Positions 37,616 to 45,970 are shown, numbered from the stretch's first letter. The stretch is 64,000 bases of DNA from Klebsiella sp. WP3-W18-ESBL-02 (GCF_014168815.1 NZ_AP021972.1:4030001-4094000); one strand, 5' to 3'. Notes: generated by a model from the sequence alone, not told the origin. Translations and numbers: made by a program.

Positions 37616-38548
37616 ATGGCTAATCAGAACCTTCCCGCCGATGGTGTCATTAGTAGTGACACCACCCCCAAGACCTTCAACTTCGAGAACCTGCCGGTTC
37701 GGACGATCAACCGAAACGGTGAAGTCTGGTTCGTCGCCGCAGACGTATGCGCGGCGCTGGAGATCGGCAACCCTCGTCAAGCCGTCACCCGGCTGGATGA
37801 CGACGAGCGCGATACCTTCGGCATCATTGATGCGCTGGGTCGCCAGCAAGAGACCGTGGTCATTAGCGAATCCGGTCTCTACGCGCTGGTGATGACCAGC
37901 CGCAAGGAAGAGGCTAAGCGGTTCAAGCGGTGGGTTACGCATGACGTGCTGCCCGCCATTCGCACCACGGGCAAGTACGAGGCCAAGCCGGGCCGGGGAC
38001 GCCGCGCCGTGCGGCAGCAGTCTGCGCAGGTGCCGCTGTTGCCCGCGCCTCGCAGCATCCGCAGCCGCGATGATCTGTCCTTCACCAAGCGGGACGCCGA
38101 GGGCCACATGCTCAACTGGTTCATGCCCAGCCGTGAGAACAACTGGCACGAGCACTACGGCATCGGGGAAATCTGGTTCAGCGAGATTGTCGAGCTGGCC
38201 CGGCACAACCCGAAAGAGGCATACCACGCTATGCGCTTTGCTGGCCTGGAGCTGACACGCTACTGGAACCACGGCCATCCGGATGGTTTCTTTGATCGCA
38301 TGGCTCGTTGGGCAATGGCCGCTATTCTGGCGAACCCGACCGAGCCTCAACTTCCCTTCGATCTGCCTTGCCTCGGCATTCCGCCGCGTGAGGGCATGGA
38401 CTTCCACCTGGCGGCAGCCGTGCCTCGCCAGCCCCTGACGCCTGCCGAGCAAGACGCTATCGACAAGCAGGCGTGGCAGGAGGCTGCCGAGTGCCAGCGG
38501 CATTGCTATGAGCACCGCCGTTACGACCTGATGGCGCGTCACGCATGA
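37616..38548 (+). CDS. BRO-N domain protein (phage antirepressor-like), IS passenger
   Basis: 310 residues. The BRO-N domain spans about residues 22-120: NLPVRTINRNGEVWFVAADV, CAALEIGNPRQAVTRLDDDE, VISESGLYALVMTSRKEEAK, and the ending VTHDVLPAIRTTGKY. The C-terminal half (SRENNWHEHYGIGEIWFSEI and a region rich in Trp and Arg) is of unknown function. It starts after GTAGGAGG and overlaps the transposase start by four bases, so the two are co-translated. In phages BRO-N proteins act as antirepressors. Here it may regulate the transposase or nearby prophage switches. Confidence 0.82.
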   Translation: MANQNLPADGVISSDTTPKTFNFENLPVRTINRNGEVWFVAADVCAALEIGNPRQAVTRLDDDERDTFGIIDALGRQQETVVISESGLYALVMTSRKEEAKRFKRWVTHDVLPAIRTTGKYEAKPGRGRRAVRQQSAQVPLLPAPRSIRSRDDLSFTKRDAEGHMLNWFMPSRENNWHEHYGIGEIWFSEIVELARHNPKEAYHAMRFAGLELTRYWNHGHPDGFFDRMARWAMAAILANPTEPQLPFDLPCLGIPPREGMDFHLAAAVPRQPLTPAEQDAIDKQAWQEAAECQRHCYEHRRYDLMARHA

Positions 38549-39906
38549 ATCTGCCCGACAACATCCTTCACCCTCTCAAGGCCAAGATCGTGGGGTTCCA
38601 CGAGGAAGAGAACGAGTACAGCTTCCAGGTGGAATACCCCGATCCTACGGTCTGCCCGAACTGCGGGGTGTGCGGCGAGGTGGTCAGGTTCGGCAAGAAA
38701 CAGGTGAAGTTCCGTGACCTGCCGCTGCATGGGCGGTGGGTCACGCTCTGGCTGATTCGCCGCCGCTTCGTGTGTCGGGCGTGCAACACGACATTCAGCC
38801 CCGCCTTGCCTGAAATGGCTGAGAACAACCGCATGACACAGCGGCTGGCCGAGTACATCATCAAGGCCGCCGTGGGTCGCACCAACAGCGACGTGGGCCG
38901 CGAGGTGGGCGTGAATGAGTCGATCATCCGCGCCCTGTTCCAGAGCCACTACGAGGCACAGAAACACCGCTACACGCCATCTGCACCCCGTGTGCTGGGG
39001 ATTGATGAGTTGTACCTGCAACGCACCTACCGCTGCGTGCTGACCAATATCGAGGAGGAAACCATCATCGACCTGTTGGAATCGCGCACGAAACCACAGG
39101 TCACGGCCTACCTATCTCGTCTCAAAGATCGCAAGGACATTGAGATCGTCTGCATGGATATGTGGAACCCGTACCGCGAGGTGGCGAAGGCGCTGATGCC
39201 ACAAGCCGCCATTGTGGTGGACAAGTTCCACATCCAGCGCATGGCCAACGAGGTCATGGAGAAGATCAGAAGAGGCATCAAGGCTGGGCTGTCGCAGCAT
39301 CGCCGCCGTGCGCTTAAAGGCGACCGTAAGCTGATGCTGATGCGAGAGCGCGACTTGACGCCTATGAGCCAAATGGTGGTGGAGACCTGGACGAACCAGT
39401 TCCCCGAGCTGGGCGCGGCCTACCGCCTCAAGGAAGAGTTCATGAACATCTGGCTGCTGACCGACGAAGTGGACGCCAGAGAGGAATACCAGCGCTGGCA
39501 ATCCAGCCTGACACCGGAGCAGCAGCCCCAATGGGCGCCGCTTACTACGGCAATGACCAATTGGGAGGCGGAAATCTTCGCCTACTTCGGTGACGGGCAA
39601 CGCCAGACCAATGCCTTCACCGAGTCGATCAACCGGCAAATGAAAGACCTGAACAGGGTCACGCGGAGCATGTCCTTCGAGATGTTCCGAGCGAAGATGC
39701 TGTTCTCAGTCGATCACAAGATGAAGCGCAAGGAAAAGCCGCGCCGGGAATCGCCCTTTGAAATCGGCTACGGCGTCCCTACGGAAGCCGACCTTGCAAG
39801 GCTGGCACCCACCATGCTCGACATGGGGGTGCCCATCGGCAAGCTGCTGGAACGCTTCTTGGAGCCGCCCATCAACATCACCCCACCACCTTCGGAAGCC
39901 GGGTAG
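38545..39906 (+). CDS. ISL3-family transposase
   Basis: 453 residues. An N-terminal zinc-binding part (C-P-N-C-G-V-C-G and C-R-A-C-N-T-T-F), an HTH (GRTNSDVGREVGVNESIIRA), and the DDE domain with D in VLGIDELYLQ, D in VCMDMWNPYREV, and E in TNAFTESINRQMKDLNR follow in the order of ISL3 transposases. Length is normal and no frameshift is present, so the element may be active. Confidence 0.92.
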   Translation: MNLPDNILHPLKAKIVGFHEEENEYSFQVEYPDPTVCPNCGVCGEVVRFGKKQVKFRDLPLHGRWVTLWLIRRRFVCRACNTTFSPALPEMAENNRMTQRLAEYIIKAAVGRTNSDVGREVGVNESIIRALFQSHYEAQKHRYTPSAPRVLGIDELYLQRTYRCVLTNIEEETIIDLLESRTKPQVTAYLSRLKDRKDIEIVCMDMWNPYREVAKALMPQAAIVVDKFHIQRMANEVMEKIRRGIKAGLSQHRRRALKGDRKLMLMRERDLTPMSQMVVETWTNQFPELGAAYRLKEEFMNIWLLTDEVDAREEYQRWQSSLTPEQQPQWAPLTTAMTNWEAEIFAYFGDGQRQTNAFTESINRQMKDLNRVTRSMSFEMFRAKMLFSVDHKMKRKEKPRRESPFEIGYGVPTEADLARLAPTMLDMGVPIGKLLERFLEPPINITPPPSEAG

Positions 39907-39941
39907 AAACTCCCTTCATCAACCGGATTTTACGAATACCC

Positions 39942-39949
39942 CGCTAATG
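39942..39949. repeat. IS target duplication, right copy (CGCTAATG)
   Basis: Perfect copy of the 8 bp at 37,260-37,267, directly after the right IS end (AATACCC). Confidence 0.9.
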
Positions 39950-40002
39950 TCATTTTATCGCACATTTTCCAATCAAATAAATAACCTTATAGATCATAAA
40001 AT

Positions 40003-40064
40003 TATCGCTTTAGCTAAATAAATTATCGTTTAAGCGATTGACTCAAATAATCGCTTTAGCTATT
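40003..40064. promoter_or_regulatory. Right operator cluster of the prophage (three sites)
   Basis: Three 16-bp sites, 40,003-40,018 (TATCGC-TTTA-GCTAAA), 40,024-40,039 (TATCGT-TTAA-GCGATT) and 40,049-40,064 (AATCGC-TTTA-GCTATT), repeat the motif found between cI and cro. They precede the + strand recombination operon and should hold it off in the lysogen, like lambda OL. Confidence 0.82.
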
Positions 40065-40145
40065 GTTAGCTCATCCAAACAACGCATTCAAACGCGAATG
40101 CCCGGGTAAAAGTTCTGGCAGCCGGGAAGACGGCAAGGGGATGAG

Positions 40146-40346
40146 ATGAAAACTAACCACGCAGTACCAAACAACGGTCGTGCGGTCGCCATGCGCAACA
40201 GCCGCACCGGCGCAGCATGGCAGGTTTCCTACGACTACCGCGACGGCACCTACTGGCACGAACCGCAGGGCAACCTGCGCAACATTCGCCGCCCTTATGC
40301 CTCACGCACCATCGAACCAAATCTTGTGCCTGCGGGGACTCACTGA
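40146..40346 (+). CDS. Phage hypothetical protein, 66 residues
   Basis: Begins MKTNHAVPNNGRAVAMRNSR and is basic, with a WQVSYDYRDGTYWHE segment. First gene of the rightward early operon, about 80 bp after the operators. The stop overlaps the next start (TGATG). No known function. Confidence 0.6.
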   Translation: MKTNHAVPNNGRAVAMRNSRTGAAWQVSYDYRDGTYWHEPQGNLRNIRRPYASRTIEPNLVPAGTH

Positions 40347-40543
40347 TGGGAGCCCTGTACGCATTAGTGCTTACCATCACCATGACGAACGGTGATTACC
40401 AGGATGCTGTCGTCGGTATTTTCGACAACCAGCAGCAATGTGAAGCGGCAGCGAGTGAGCAAATGGGCGTCACGAGCTGCTATCCAGTCGAAGGCATCAT
40501 CCACGCTGACGAAACGCCAGCAGGGTATGACGCGAAATTTTGA
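40346..40543 (+). CDS. DUF1482 family protein
   Basis: 65 residues from the ATG at 40346 (MGALYALVLTITMTNGDYQD). The hydrophobic start, the A-V-V-G-I-F-D segment and the C-Y-P-V-E-G-I-I motif match DUF1482, small proteins common in the left operon of lambdoid prophages. Possibly exported or membrane-attached. Function unknown. Confidence 0.75.
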   Translation: MGALYALVLTITMTNGDYQDAVVGIFDNQQQCEAAASEQMGVTSCYPVEGIIHADETPAGYDAKF

Positions 40544-40553
40544 GGGATAAGGG

Positions 40554-40826
40554 ATGTGCAACTGCATGAATGAAGTCGGCGCTCAAATCGAAGCACGGCT
40601 TAAAGAGAAGGTTCCGGAGGGCGCTGAAGTGAGTGAAAGCATTCTTGATCGCGGTTGGGAAAATCAGGTTCTTTCTCTTTCTGATGGCGGCTCACACGTC
40701 ACGCTGAAATACAAACTGGCGTACCGGGCCAAAAAGAAAAACGGCGAAATGGCTAAAAACCTTAATCGCCTGGAAACCAACGTGAAAATGAGTTTCTGCC
40801 CGTTCTGCGGCGAATCTCAGGGCTAA
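40554..40826 (+). CDS. Phage hypothetical protein with zinc-binding cysteines, 90 residues
   Basis: Starts MCNCMNEVGAQIEARLKEKV and ends with FCPFCGESQG. The C-N-C at the start and C-P-F-C at the end could together hold a zinc ion. The middle is a beta hairpin type sequence. Part of the rightward early operon. No function assigned. Confidence 0.6.
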   Translation: MCNCMNEVGAQIEARLKEKVPEGAEVSESILDRGWENQVLSLSDGGSHVTLKYKLAYRAKKKNGEMAKNLNRLETNVKMSFCPFCGESQG

Positions 40827-40908
40827 CACCACCAGCAAAACCGAATTTAACCGAATGGTCGGCTAATCAAGCGACAGGACTTCTACACCCAAAATTTAAG
40901 GATCAGCA

Positions 40909-42384
40909 ATGTTCGACTTAATTAAGCACCTCGTTAAAAACGATATTCAGCACACCGTTTCTGATAACGGAAATATCACCGTCACCAACAACCTGGATCT
41001 GGAAGATGTTAGCGGCGTCGACGCCTTGCCGGACAATCTGACCGTGGGCGGCTCGCTCTACCTGCGCGGCACCAGCATCACCGCGCTGCCGGACAATCTG
41101 ACCGTGGGCGGCTCGCTCTACCTGCGCGGCACCAGCATCACCGCGCTGCCGGACAATCTGACCGTGGGCGGCTGGCTCGACCTGGAAGGCACCAGCATCA
41201 CCGCGCTGCCGGACAATCTGACCGTGGGCGGCTGGCTCGACCTGCGCGGCACCAGCATCACCGCGCTGCCGGACAATCTGACCGTGGGCGGCTGGCTCGA
41301 CCTGCGCGGCACCAGCATCACCGCGCTGCCGGACAATCTGACCGTGGGCGGCTCGCTCGACCTGCGCGGCACCAGCATCACCGCGCTGCCGGACAATCTG
41401 ACCGTGGGCGGCTCGCTCTACCTGCGCGGCACCAGCATCACCGCGCTGCCGGACAATCTGACCGTGGGCGGCTGGCTCGACCTGCGCGGCACCAGCATCA
41501 CCGCGCTGCCGGACAATCTGACCGTGGGCGGCTCGCTCTACCTGCGCGGCACCAGCATCACCGCGCTGCCGGACAATCTGACCGTGGGCGGCTGGCTCGA
41601 CCTGCGCGGCACCAGCATCACCGCGCTGCCGGACAATCTGACCGTGGGCGGCTCGCTCTACCTGCGCGGCACCAGCATCACCGCGCTGCCGGACAATCTG
41701 ACCGTGGGCGGCTCGCTCGACCTGCGCGGCACCAGCATCACCGCGCTGCCGGACAATCTGACCGTGGGCGGCTGGCTCGACCTGGAAGGCACCAGCATCA
41801 CCGCGCTGCCGGACAATCTGACCGTGGGCGGCTCGCTCGACCTGCGCGGCACCAGCATCACCGCGCTGCCGGACAATCTGACCGTGGGCGGCTCGCTCTA
41901 CCTGCGCGGCACCAGCATCACCGCGCTGCCGGACAATCTGACCGTGGGCGGCTCGCTCGACCTGCGCGGCACCAGCATCACCGCGCTGCCGGACAATCTG
42001 ACCGTGGGCGGCTCGCTCGACCTGCGCGGCACCAGCATCACCGCGCTGCCGGACAATCTGACCGTGGGCGGCTGGCTCGACCTGGAAGGCACCAGCATCA
42101 CCGCGCTGCCGGACAATCTGACCGTGGGCGGCTCGCTCTACCTGCGCCCGGAGAAGATCACGAACGTTTCTTACCGTGAAAACTGCGGTTACTCCAGCCG
42201 TACCATCTTCGCTATGTGGACCGGCAAAGAGTTTCGGATCGCCGCTGGTTGCTTCTTCGGTTCCATCGAGCAGTTCGAACAGGCAGTAGACGACAAGTAT
42301 GACGGCAATGCAGCCGAAGCATACAAAAAGGCCGGGCGTGATTGTGTGGCAGAACTGACAGAAAAGCTCAATCCGAAAGACTGA
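40909..42384 (+). CDS. Phage leucine-rich-repeat-like protein with 18 near-identical 20-residue repeats
   Basis: 491 residues. An N-terminal 40 residues (MFDLIKHLVKNDIQHTVSDN) are followed by 18 full and one partial 20-residue repeats with the frame LPDNLTVGG-x-L-x-L-x-G-TSITA. The conserved C-terminal domain starts at about residue 415 (ITNVSYRENCGYSSRTIFAM) and ends EKLNPKD. The repeats look like a solenoid, so the protein may bind a partner over a long face. Similar proteins occur in other enterobacterial phages and plasmids, with unknown function. It lies mid-operon between early genes and the recombination set. Confidence 0.82.
   Translation: MFDLIKHLVKNDIQHTVSDNGNITVTNNLDLEDVSGVDALPDNLTVGGSLYLRGTSITALPDNLTVGGSLYLRGTSITALPDNLTVGGWLDLEGTSITALPDNLTVGGWLDLRGTSITALPDNLTVGGWLDLRGTSITALPDNLTVGGSLDLRGTSITALPDNLTVGGSLYLRGTSITALPDNLTVGGWLDLRGTSITALPDNLTVGGSLYLRGTSITALPDNLTVGGWLDLRGTSITALPDNLTVGGSLYLRGTSITALPDNLTVGGSLDLRGTSITALPDNLTVGGWLDLEGTSITALPDNLTVGGSLDLRGTSITALPDNLTVGGSLYLRGTSITALPDNLTVGGSLDLRGTSITALPDNLTVGGSLDLRGTSITALPDNLTVGGWLDLEGTSITALPDNLTVGGSLYLRPEKITNVSYRENCGYSSRTIFAMWTGKEFRIAAGCFFGSIEQFEQAVDDKYDGNAAEAYKKAGRDCVAELTEKLNPKD
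41028..42147 (+). repeat. Array of 60-bp tandem repeats coding for the LRR-like protein
   Basis: Eighteen full units plus a partial one. Every unit is identical at every base except three codons: TCG/TGG, TAC/GAC and CGC/GAA. Only four of eight combinations occur (S-Y-R, S-D-R, W-D-R and W-D-E). Confidence 0.95.
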
Positions 42385-42437
42385 ATTGATTCCGGCAGCC
42401 TCCACGGTGCCGGGCTTCCAGAACAGGAGAAAAAGCG

Positions 42438-42602
42438 ATGCGCTCCGAAAACCAACAGCAAGCCATGAACCTTATCGCGCTGCTGTGCCTGATGTACCAC
42501 TTATCGCCAGCTGACCTTGAGGCCATCGCCCACCAGCTCGCGCACTTCGATGCAGTTTGTGATTACAGAACACAGGGGATTAATAATGCTGCGTGTCATT
42601 GA
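42438..42602 (+). CDS. Small phage protein, 54 residues
   Basis: ATG at 42438, after AACAGGAGAAAAAGC, gives MRSENQQQAMNLIALLCLMY then HLSPADLEAIAHQLAHFDAV; the stop overlaps the exonuclease start region by 17 bases. Probably one or two helices. Support comes from the ribosome site and coupling. No function known. Confidence 0.5.
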   Translation: MRSENQQQAMNLIALLCLMYHLSPADLEAIAHQLAHFDAVCDYRTQGINNAACH

Positions 42603-43257
42603 TACCGAAACGACAGGGCTGGAAGGCGGCCCGGAAACCGTGGTGGAAATCGCCAGCGTCGATATTGTCGATGGTGTGATCTGCAACCCAATGAGCGACC
42701 TCGTTAAGCCAGGCGTGGCGATCGGTTTTGAGGCCATGGCTATTCACCATATCACCGAAGACATGGTGGAAGGCGCGCCGCTGCTCAGTGAAGTAATTGG
42801 CCGCTATCTGGGGGCTGATGCCTACGTCGCTCACAACGCGAAGTTCGACAAATCCAAGCTGCCGCAGATTGATGCGCCGTGGATCTGCACCGCCAAGCTG
42901 GCGCGTTCGCTCCTGCCGGAGCACAAGAGCCACAGTAACCAGTACCTGCGTTACAGCCTCGGGCTGAAACCGGAAGTACCGGAAGGGCTTTACGCCCACC
43001 GCGCGCTGTATGACTGCTACGTCACCGCCGAATTGTTGCTCTATATGGGCCGCCTGGCGAAATGGACGATGGGCGAAATGCGGGCCATCTCCAATAACCC
43101 TTCCCTGCTGCATGCGCTCCGCTTCGGTAAGCATAAAGGCGTCCCGTTCGCAGAGCTGGCAAAAACAGAACCGGGTTACCTGCGCTGGCTCGTTGCCAAC
43201 AGCGACGACGAAGACGTGCTGTTTACGGCTGAACACTGGCTGAGCGGGGGTAAATGA
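42586..43257 (+). CDS. DEDDh-type 3'-5' exonuclease (DnaQ-like)
   Basis: 223 residues from the ATG at 42586, after CAGGGGATTAATA. Exo motifs are D-T-E-T-T-G at the start, A-H-N-A-K-F-D, and H-R-A-L-Y-D with the catalytic H and D. A C-terminal segment (RFGKHKGVPFAELAKTEPGY, then LRWLV) is a DUF3820-like tail often found with such exonucleases. It likely works in phage recombination or repair with the next two genes. It overlaps the next start (ATGATG). Confidence 0.9.
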   Translation: MLRVIDTETTGLEGGPETVVEIASVDIVDGVICNPMSDLVKPGVAIGFEAMAIHHITEDMVEGAPLLSEVIGRYLGADAYVAHNAKFDKSKLPQIDAPWICTAKLARSLLPEHKSHSNQYLRYSLGLKPEVPEGLYAHRALYDCYVTAELLLYMGRLAKWTMGEMRAISNNPSLLHALRFGKHKGVPFAELAKTEPGYLRWLVANSDDEDVLFTAEHWLSGGK

Positions 43258-43925
43258 TGGGTACTCCAGTGCTGATCCTCGGTGATTCTGGCGCGGGCAA
43301 GTCCTACAGCCTGCGCAACTTCAATCCGGACGATGTGATGCTGCTCCAGTGCATCCCCAAAATGCTGCCGTTCAAGTCTGCGGGCTGGAAACTTCACGGC
43401 AAGCTGCTGCCAGACGGAAGCAAACAGCGCGGTAACGTTCTGCGCTCGGATAACTGGGAAACGGTGCTGGATACCATCTATCGCATGGTGCAGTCGAAAA
43501 CGCGCCGCGTCCTGATCATCGACGATTTCCAGGTGGTCATGCAGCACGAAAACATGAACCGCGCGTACCAGACCGGCTATGCCAAGTTCACCGAAATGGC
43601 AGATCACATCTGGCGAATCATCATGGCGGCCACCGAACTGCCGGACGACTTCCGCGTTTATTTCCTGGCTCACACCGAAGAGACCGAGGGAAAGATCCGC
43701 ATGAAGACTACCGGAAAGATGCTCAACGAAAAGCTGACGCCAGAGGGCTATTTCTCCATCGTGCTGCGCGCCATCAAGAAGGACGGCAAACACGTCTTTC
43801 TCATCAAAGGCGATGACAACGACACCGCCAAAGCACCGCCTGACCTGTTCCCTGATCAGACGGAAATGGACAACGACCTCCACGCCGTAGACGTGGCTAT
43901 CACCGAATTTATGACCGAATTGTAA
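43254..43925 (+). CDS. Sak4-like AAA ATPase (phage recombination)
   Basis: 223 residues. Walker A G-D-S-G-A-G-K-S-Y at the start and Walker B-type R-R-V-L-I-I-D-D-F; the AHTEETEG segment follows. This is the RecA-core ATPase type (AAA_24) that accompanies SSB-like proteins in phage single-strand annealing systems. It lies between the exonuclease and SSB-like genes, which supports a joint role. Confidence 0.8.
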   Translation: MMGTPVLILGDSGAGKSYSLRNFNPDDVMLLQCIPKMLPFKSAGWKLHGKLLPDGSKQRGNVLRSDNWETVLDTIYRMVQSKTRRVLIIDDFQVVMQHENMNRAYQTGYAKFTEMADHIWRIIMAATELPDDFRVYFLAHTEETEGKIRMKTTGKMLNEKLTPEGYFSIVLRAIKKDGKHVFLIKGDDNDTAKAPPDLFPDQTEMDNDLHAVDVAITEFMTEL

Positions 43926-43941
43926 CTCTGAGGAATTAACG

Positions 43942-44673
43942 ATGAACCAACCAATGACTTTTATGTGGAACAACGAAACTGCTGAGATGGCGAAGAAAGC
44001 TGGCGCAACAGGCGGGATCAGCGAAACCGGCGCTTACGAGGGCGAAATCGTTTCTGCGGTGTACACCTTCGGGAAAGATGGCAGCCAGTCCCAGGCGCTC
44101 GAACTGAGCCTGGATTCCAACGGGCTCAAGGCGAATTTCCTGCGCATTAACTTCCTCGGCAAAGACGGCCAGCAGACTTTCGGCATGGGGCTGGTATCAG
44201 CGCTGATGTGGGTCGCCCAGGTCAAACAGGCGCAACCGCAGCAGGTACAGGGCCAAAACGGCATCGAATGGCACTGCCCGGCACTGGTTGGCAAAAAGGT
44301 GGGCCTGTTCCTCCAGAAGGTGCTGTACACCAAAAACGACGGCGGCGACGGCTACAAGTTCGAAGTGCGCCACGTTTTCCAGCCGGGAACGCGTAAGACC
44401 TACGCCGAACACGCTGAGAACGCCCCAGCAGAAGCGATCGCCGCGCTTGAAATGTCGATGAAGGATAAGGACGAACGTATTCACGGCGGCGCGCAGTTCT
44501 CTGGACCACGCAATACCCAACATGGCGGTAACCCTTATGCAAATCAGACTGGCGGCGCGCCACAATCTCGTTTGCAGCAGAACAGCGGTCAACCACCGGT
44601 AGACTTTTACGACGATATCCCGTTCGCGCCGATCGGTCTTCCGTTCCCTTCTCACTCTATCTATGCGCTATGA
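43942..44673 (+). CDS. SSB-like single-stranded DNA binding protein
   Basis: 243 residues. An N-terminal OB-type domain (ISETGAYEGEIVSAVYTFGK, LSLDSNGLKANFLRINFLGK), a Gly/Gln/Asn-rich linker, and near the end the SSB-type acidic tip D-F-Y-D-D-I-P-F, followed by 14 more residues. Acidic tips recruit recombination proteins. The stop overlaps the integrase start. Confidence 0.75.
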   Translation: MNQPMTFMWNNETAEMAKKAGATGGISETGAYEGEIVSAVYTFGKDGSQSQALELSLDSNGLKANFLRINFLGKDGQQTFGMGLVSALMWVAQVKQAQPQQVQGQNGIEWHCPALVGKKVGLFLQKVLYTKNDGGDGYKFEVRHVFQPGTRKTYAEHAENAPAEAIAALEMSMKDKDERIHGGAQFSGPRNTQHGGNPYANQTGGAPQSRLQQNSGQPPVDFYDDIPFAPIGLPFPSHSIYAL

Positions 44674-45767
44674 CACACACACATGACGAAATCAGGGTTG
44701 GCGCGGTGCGCCTTCCCTGGCTCAAAGAGAAAAACGGATGGTTGCTGCCGTGGGGTGAAGTCGTAACCAACCCACTAAAGGCGCAACGACTGGCTGAAGA
44801 ACTTAACGAAAAGCAGCACAAGAAAAGCCTGGACGATGACAAAAGCCGGATAGGATTCTGGAGGATGCACTTCAAAGGAATGGACCTGTCAGCAATCACG
44901 GAAGACAGGATCTTGTCTGCGGTGAGTTCGATGGTTAATCGCAAGCATCGAATGAACTGGGAGGCTAAGCGCGACAGCCTGCTGCGAAGAGGGAAGCCGG
45001 TTCCCGAATTTAAGGACAAACCAGCAGCGGCGGCCACCAAGGCGACGCACCTTGCTTTCATCCGGGCGCTGTTACGATGCGCGGCCAACGAATGGCGATG
45101 GATAGCCAAAGCGCCGAATATCAAATGCCCGGTGCCGAAAAATAAGCGTATTCGCTGGCTAACCAAAGAGGAAGCGGCGAACCTGATCCGGGAGCTTCCA
45201 GAGCATATGAAGCCAGTTGTTATTTTTGCACTGGCGACGGGGCTGCGCAGGTCGAACATCACAGATCTGGAGTGGTCGCAAATTGATATGCAGAGGAAGG
45301 TCGCGTGGATTCACCCCGAGGACGCGAAAGCAGGAAGGGCGATTGGGGTCGCCCTGAACGAATCGGCCTGTAAGGTGCTGCGGGATCAACTGGGGAAACA
45401 TAACCGGTGGGTCTTTGTTCATACTGAATCATCCGTTCGCCCGGATGGAACGAGAACAAAGGCGGTGCGCAAAATGCGGTCTGATGCTAACACGGCATGG
45501 CGCGCAGCGTTAAGGCGGGCTGGAATAGAAAATTTCCGCTTCCATGACCTGCGGCACACCTGGGCGAGCTGGCTTGTACAGTCCGGCGTGCCACTCAGTG
45601 CGCTACAGGAAATGGGCGGGTGGGAAAGTATTGAGATGGTGCAGCGTTATGCACATCTGGCACCAAATCACCTGACGCAGCATGCCATGCAAATCGACTC
45701 ATTCCTGGCGGGGAATGGCACAAATATGGCACAAGGCGCTTTTGCTGAACTGGTGAATATCGCGTGA
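44670..45767 (+). CDS. int: Prophage tyrosine integrase
   Basis: 365 residues. Catalytic residues are visible: R in ATGLRRSNITDL, H-x-L-R-H in FHDLRHTWAS, and Y in MVQRYAHLAPNH. The gene ends 14 bp before the 3' end of tRNA-Thr, the normal layout for tRNA-targeting integrases. It is the last gene of the rightward operon. No excisionase gene is obvious nearby. Confidence 0.93.
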   Translation: MTHTHDEIRVGAVRLPWLKEKNGWLLPWGEVVTNPLKAQRLAEELNEKQHKKSLDDDKSRIGFWRMHFKGMDLSAITEDRILSAVSSMVNRKHRMNWEAKRDSLLRRGKPVPEFKDKPAAAATKATHLAFIRALLRCAANEWRWIAKAPNIKCPVPKNKRIRWLTKEEAANLIRELPEHMKPVVIFALATGLRRSNITDLEWSQIDMQRKVAWIHPEDAKAGRAIGVALNESACKVLRDQLGKHNRWVFVHTESSVRPDGTRTKAVRKMRSDANTAWRAALRRAGIENFRFHDLRHTWASWLVQSGVPLSALQEMGGWESIEMVQRYAHLAPNHLTQHAMQIDSFLAGNGTNMAQGAFAELVNIA

Positions 45768-45781
45768 ACCCGCGTGGTTAT

Positions 45782-45857
45782 TGGTGCCGATAATAGGAGT
45801 CGAACCTACGACCTTCGCATTACGAATGCGCTGCTCTACCAACTGAGCTATATCGGC
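45782..45857 (-). tRNA. thrW: tRNA-Thr (CGT), prophage integration site
   Basis: On the minus strand this is a full 76-nt tRNA with encoded CCA: acceptor GCCGATA/TATCGGC, anticodon arm with CGT in TTCGTAA, and T loop TTCGACT-type. It lies downstream of proA as in other enterobacteria. The prophage int abuts its 3' end. A copy of the 3' segment is expected at the far end of the prophage, outside the window. Confidence 0.96.
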
Positions 45858-45970
45858 CCTGCATGATGTGTTCACGAACGTGAATCACGGGGTCAAAGGT
45901 TAAAACTAACCGGGCGATGCGTCAATAGTCAGATTAATCAACCGCCTATTTTTGCATCGCCCGCCGTCAA

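Larger units (their letters stand above)
37268..39941 (+). mobile_element. ISL3-family insertion sequence with BRO-type passenger gene
   Basis: 2,674 bp bounded by imperfect inverted ends starting GGGTATTC(A/G)TAAAA and a perfect 8-bp target duplication (CGCTAATG). It encodes an ISL3-type transposase and, upstream and overlapping it by four bases, a BRO-N domain protein. The perfect duplication suggests a recent insertion. It separates cI from the right operator cluster without damaging either. Confidence 0.92.
1..45781. mobile_element. Temperate contractile-tailed prophage at tRNA-Thr (left end outside window)
   Basis: A continuous set of phage genes runs from an integrase beside tRNA-Thr (right end) to a tape measure gene cut by the left window edge. 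Lysogeny, replication, recombination, lysis, packaging, head and tail modules are all present in lambda-like order. The tail is contractile, because a DUF3383 sheath and a DUF3277 tube are encoded. Two later insertions are visible inside it: a satellite-like island (7,913-20,933) and an ISL3-family IS (37,268-39,941). The left attachment site is not in the window, so size and completeness are unknown. Confidence 0.93.

Noticed and set aside
41028..42147. CRISPR-like array
   Set aside because: The repeats are directly adjacent 60-mers with no unique spacers, and they code for a regular protein repeat.
40918..42405. A 495-codon open frame on the minus strand across the repeat array
   Set aside because: It is the shadow of the repeated + strand gene. 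A 60-bp period with no stop in one unit stays open for the whole array. The + strand frame has a ribosome site, a non-repeat start and end, and operon context.
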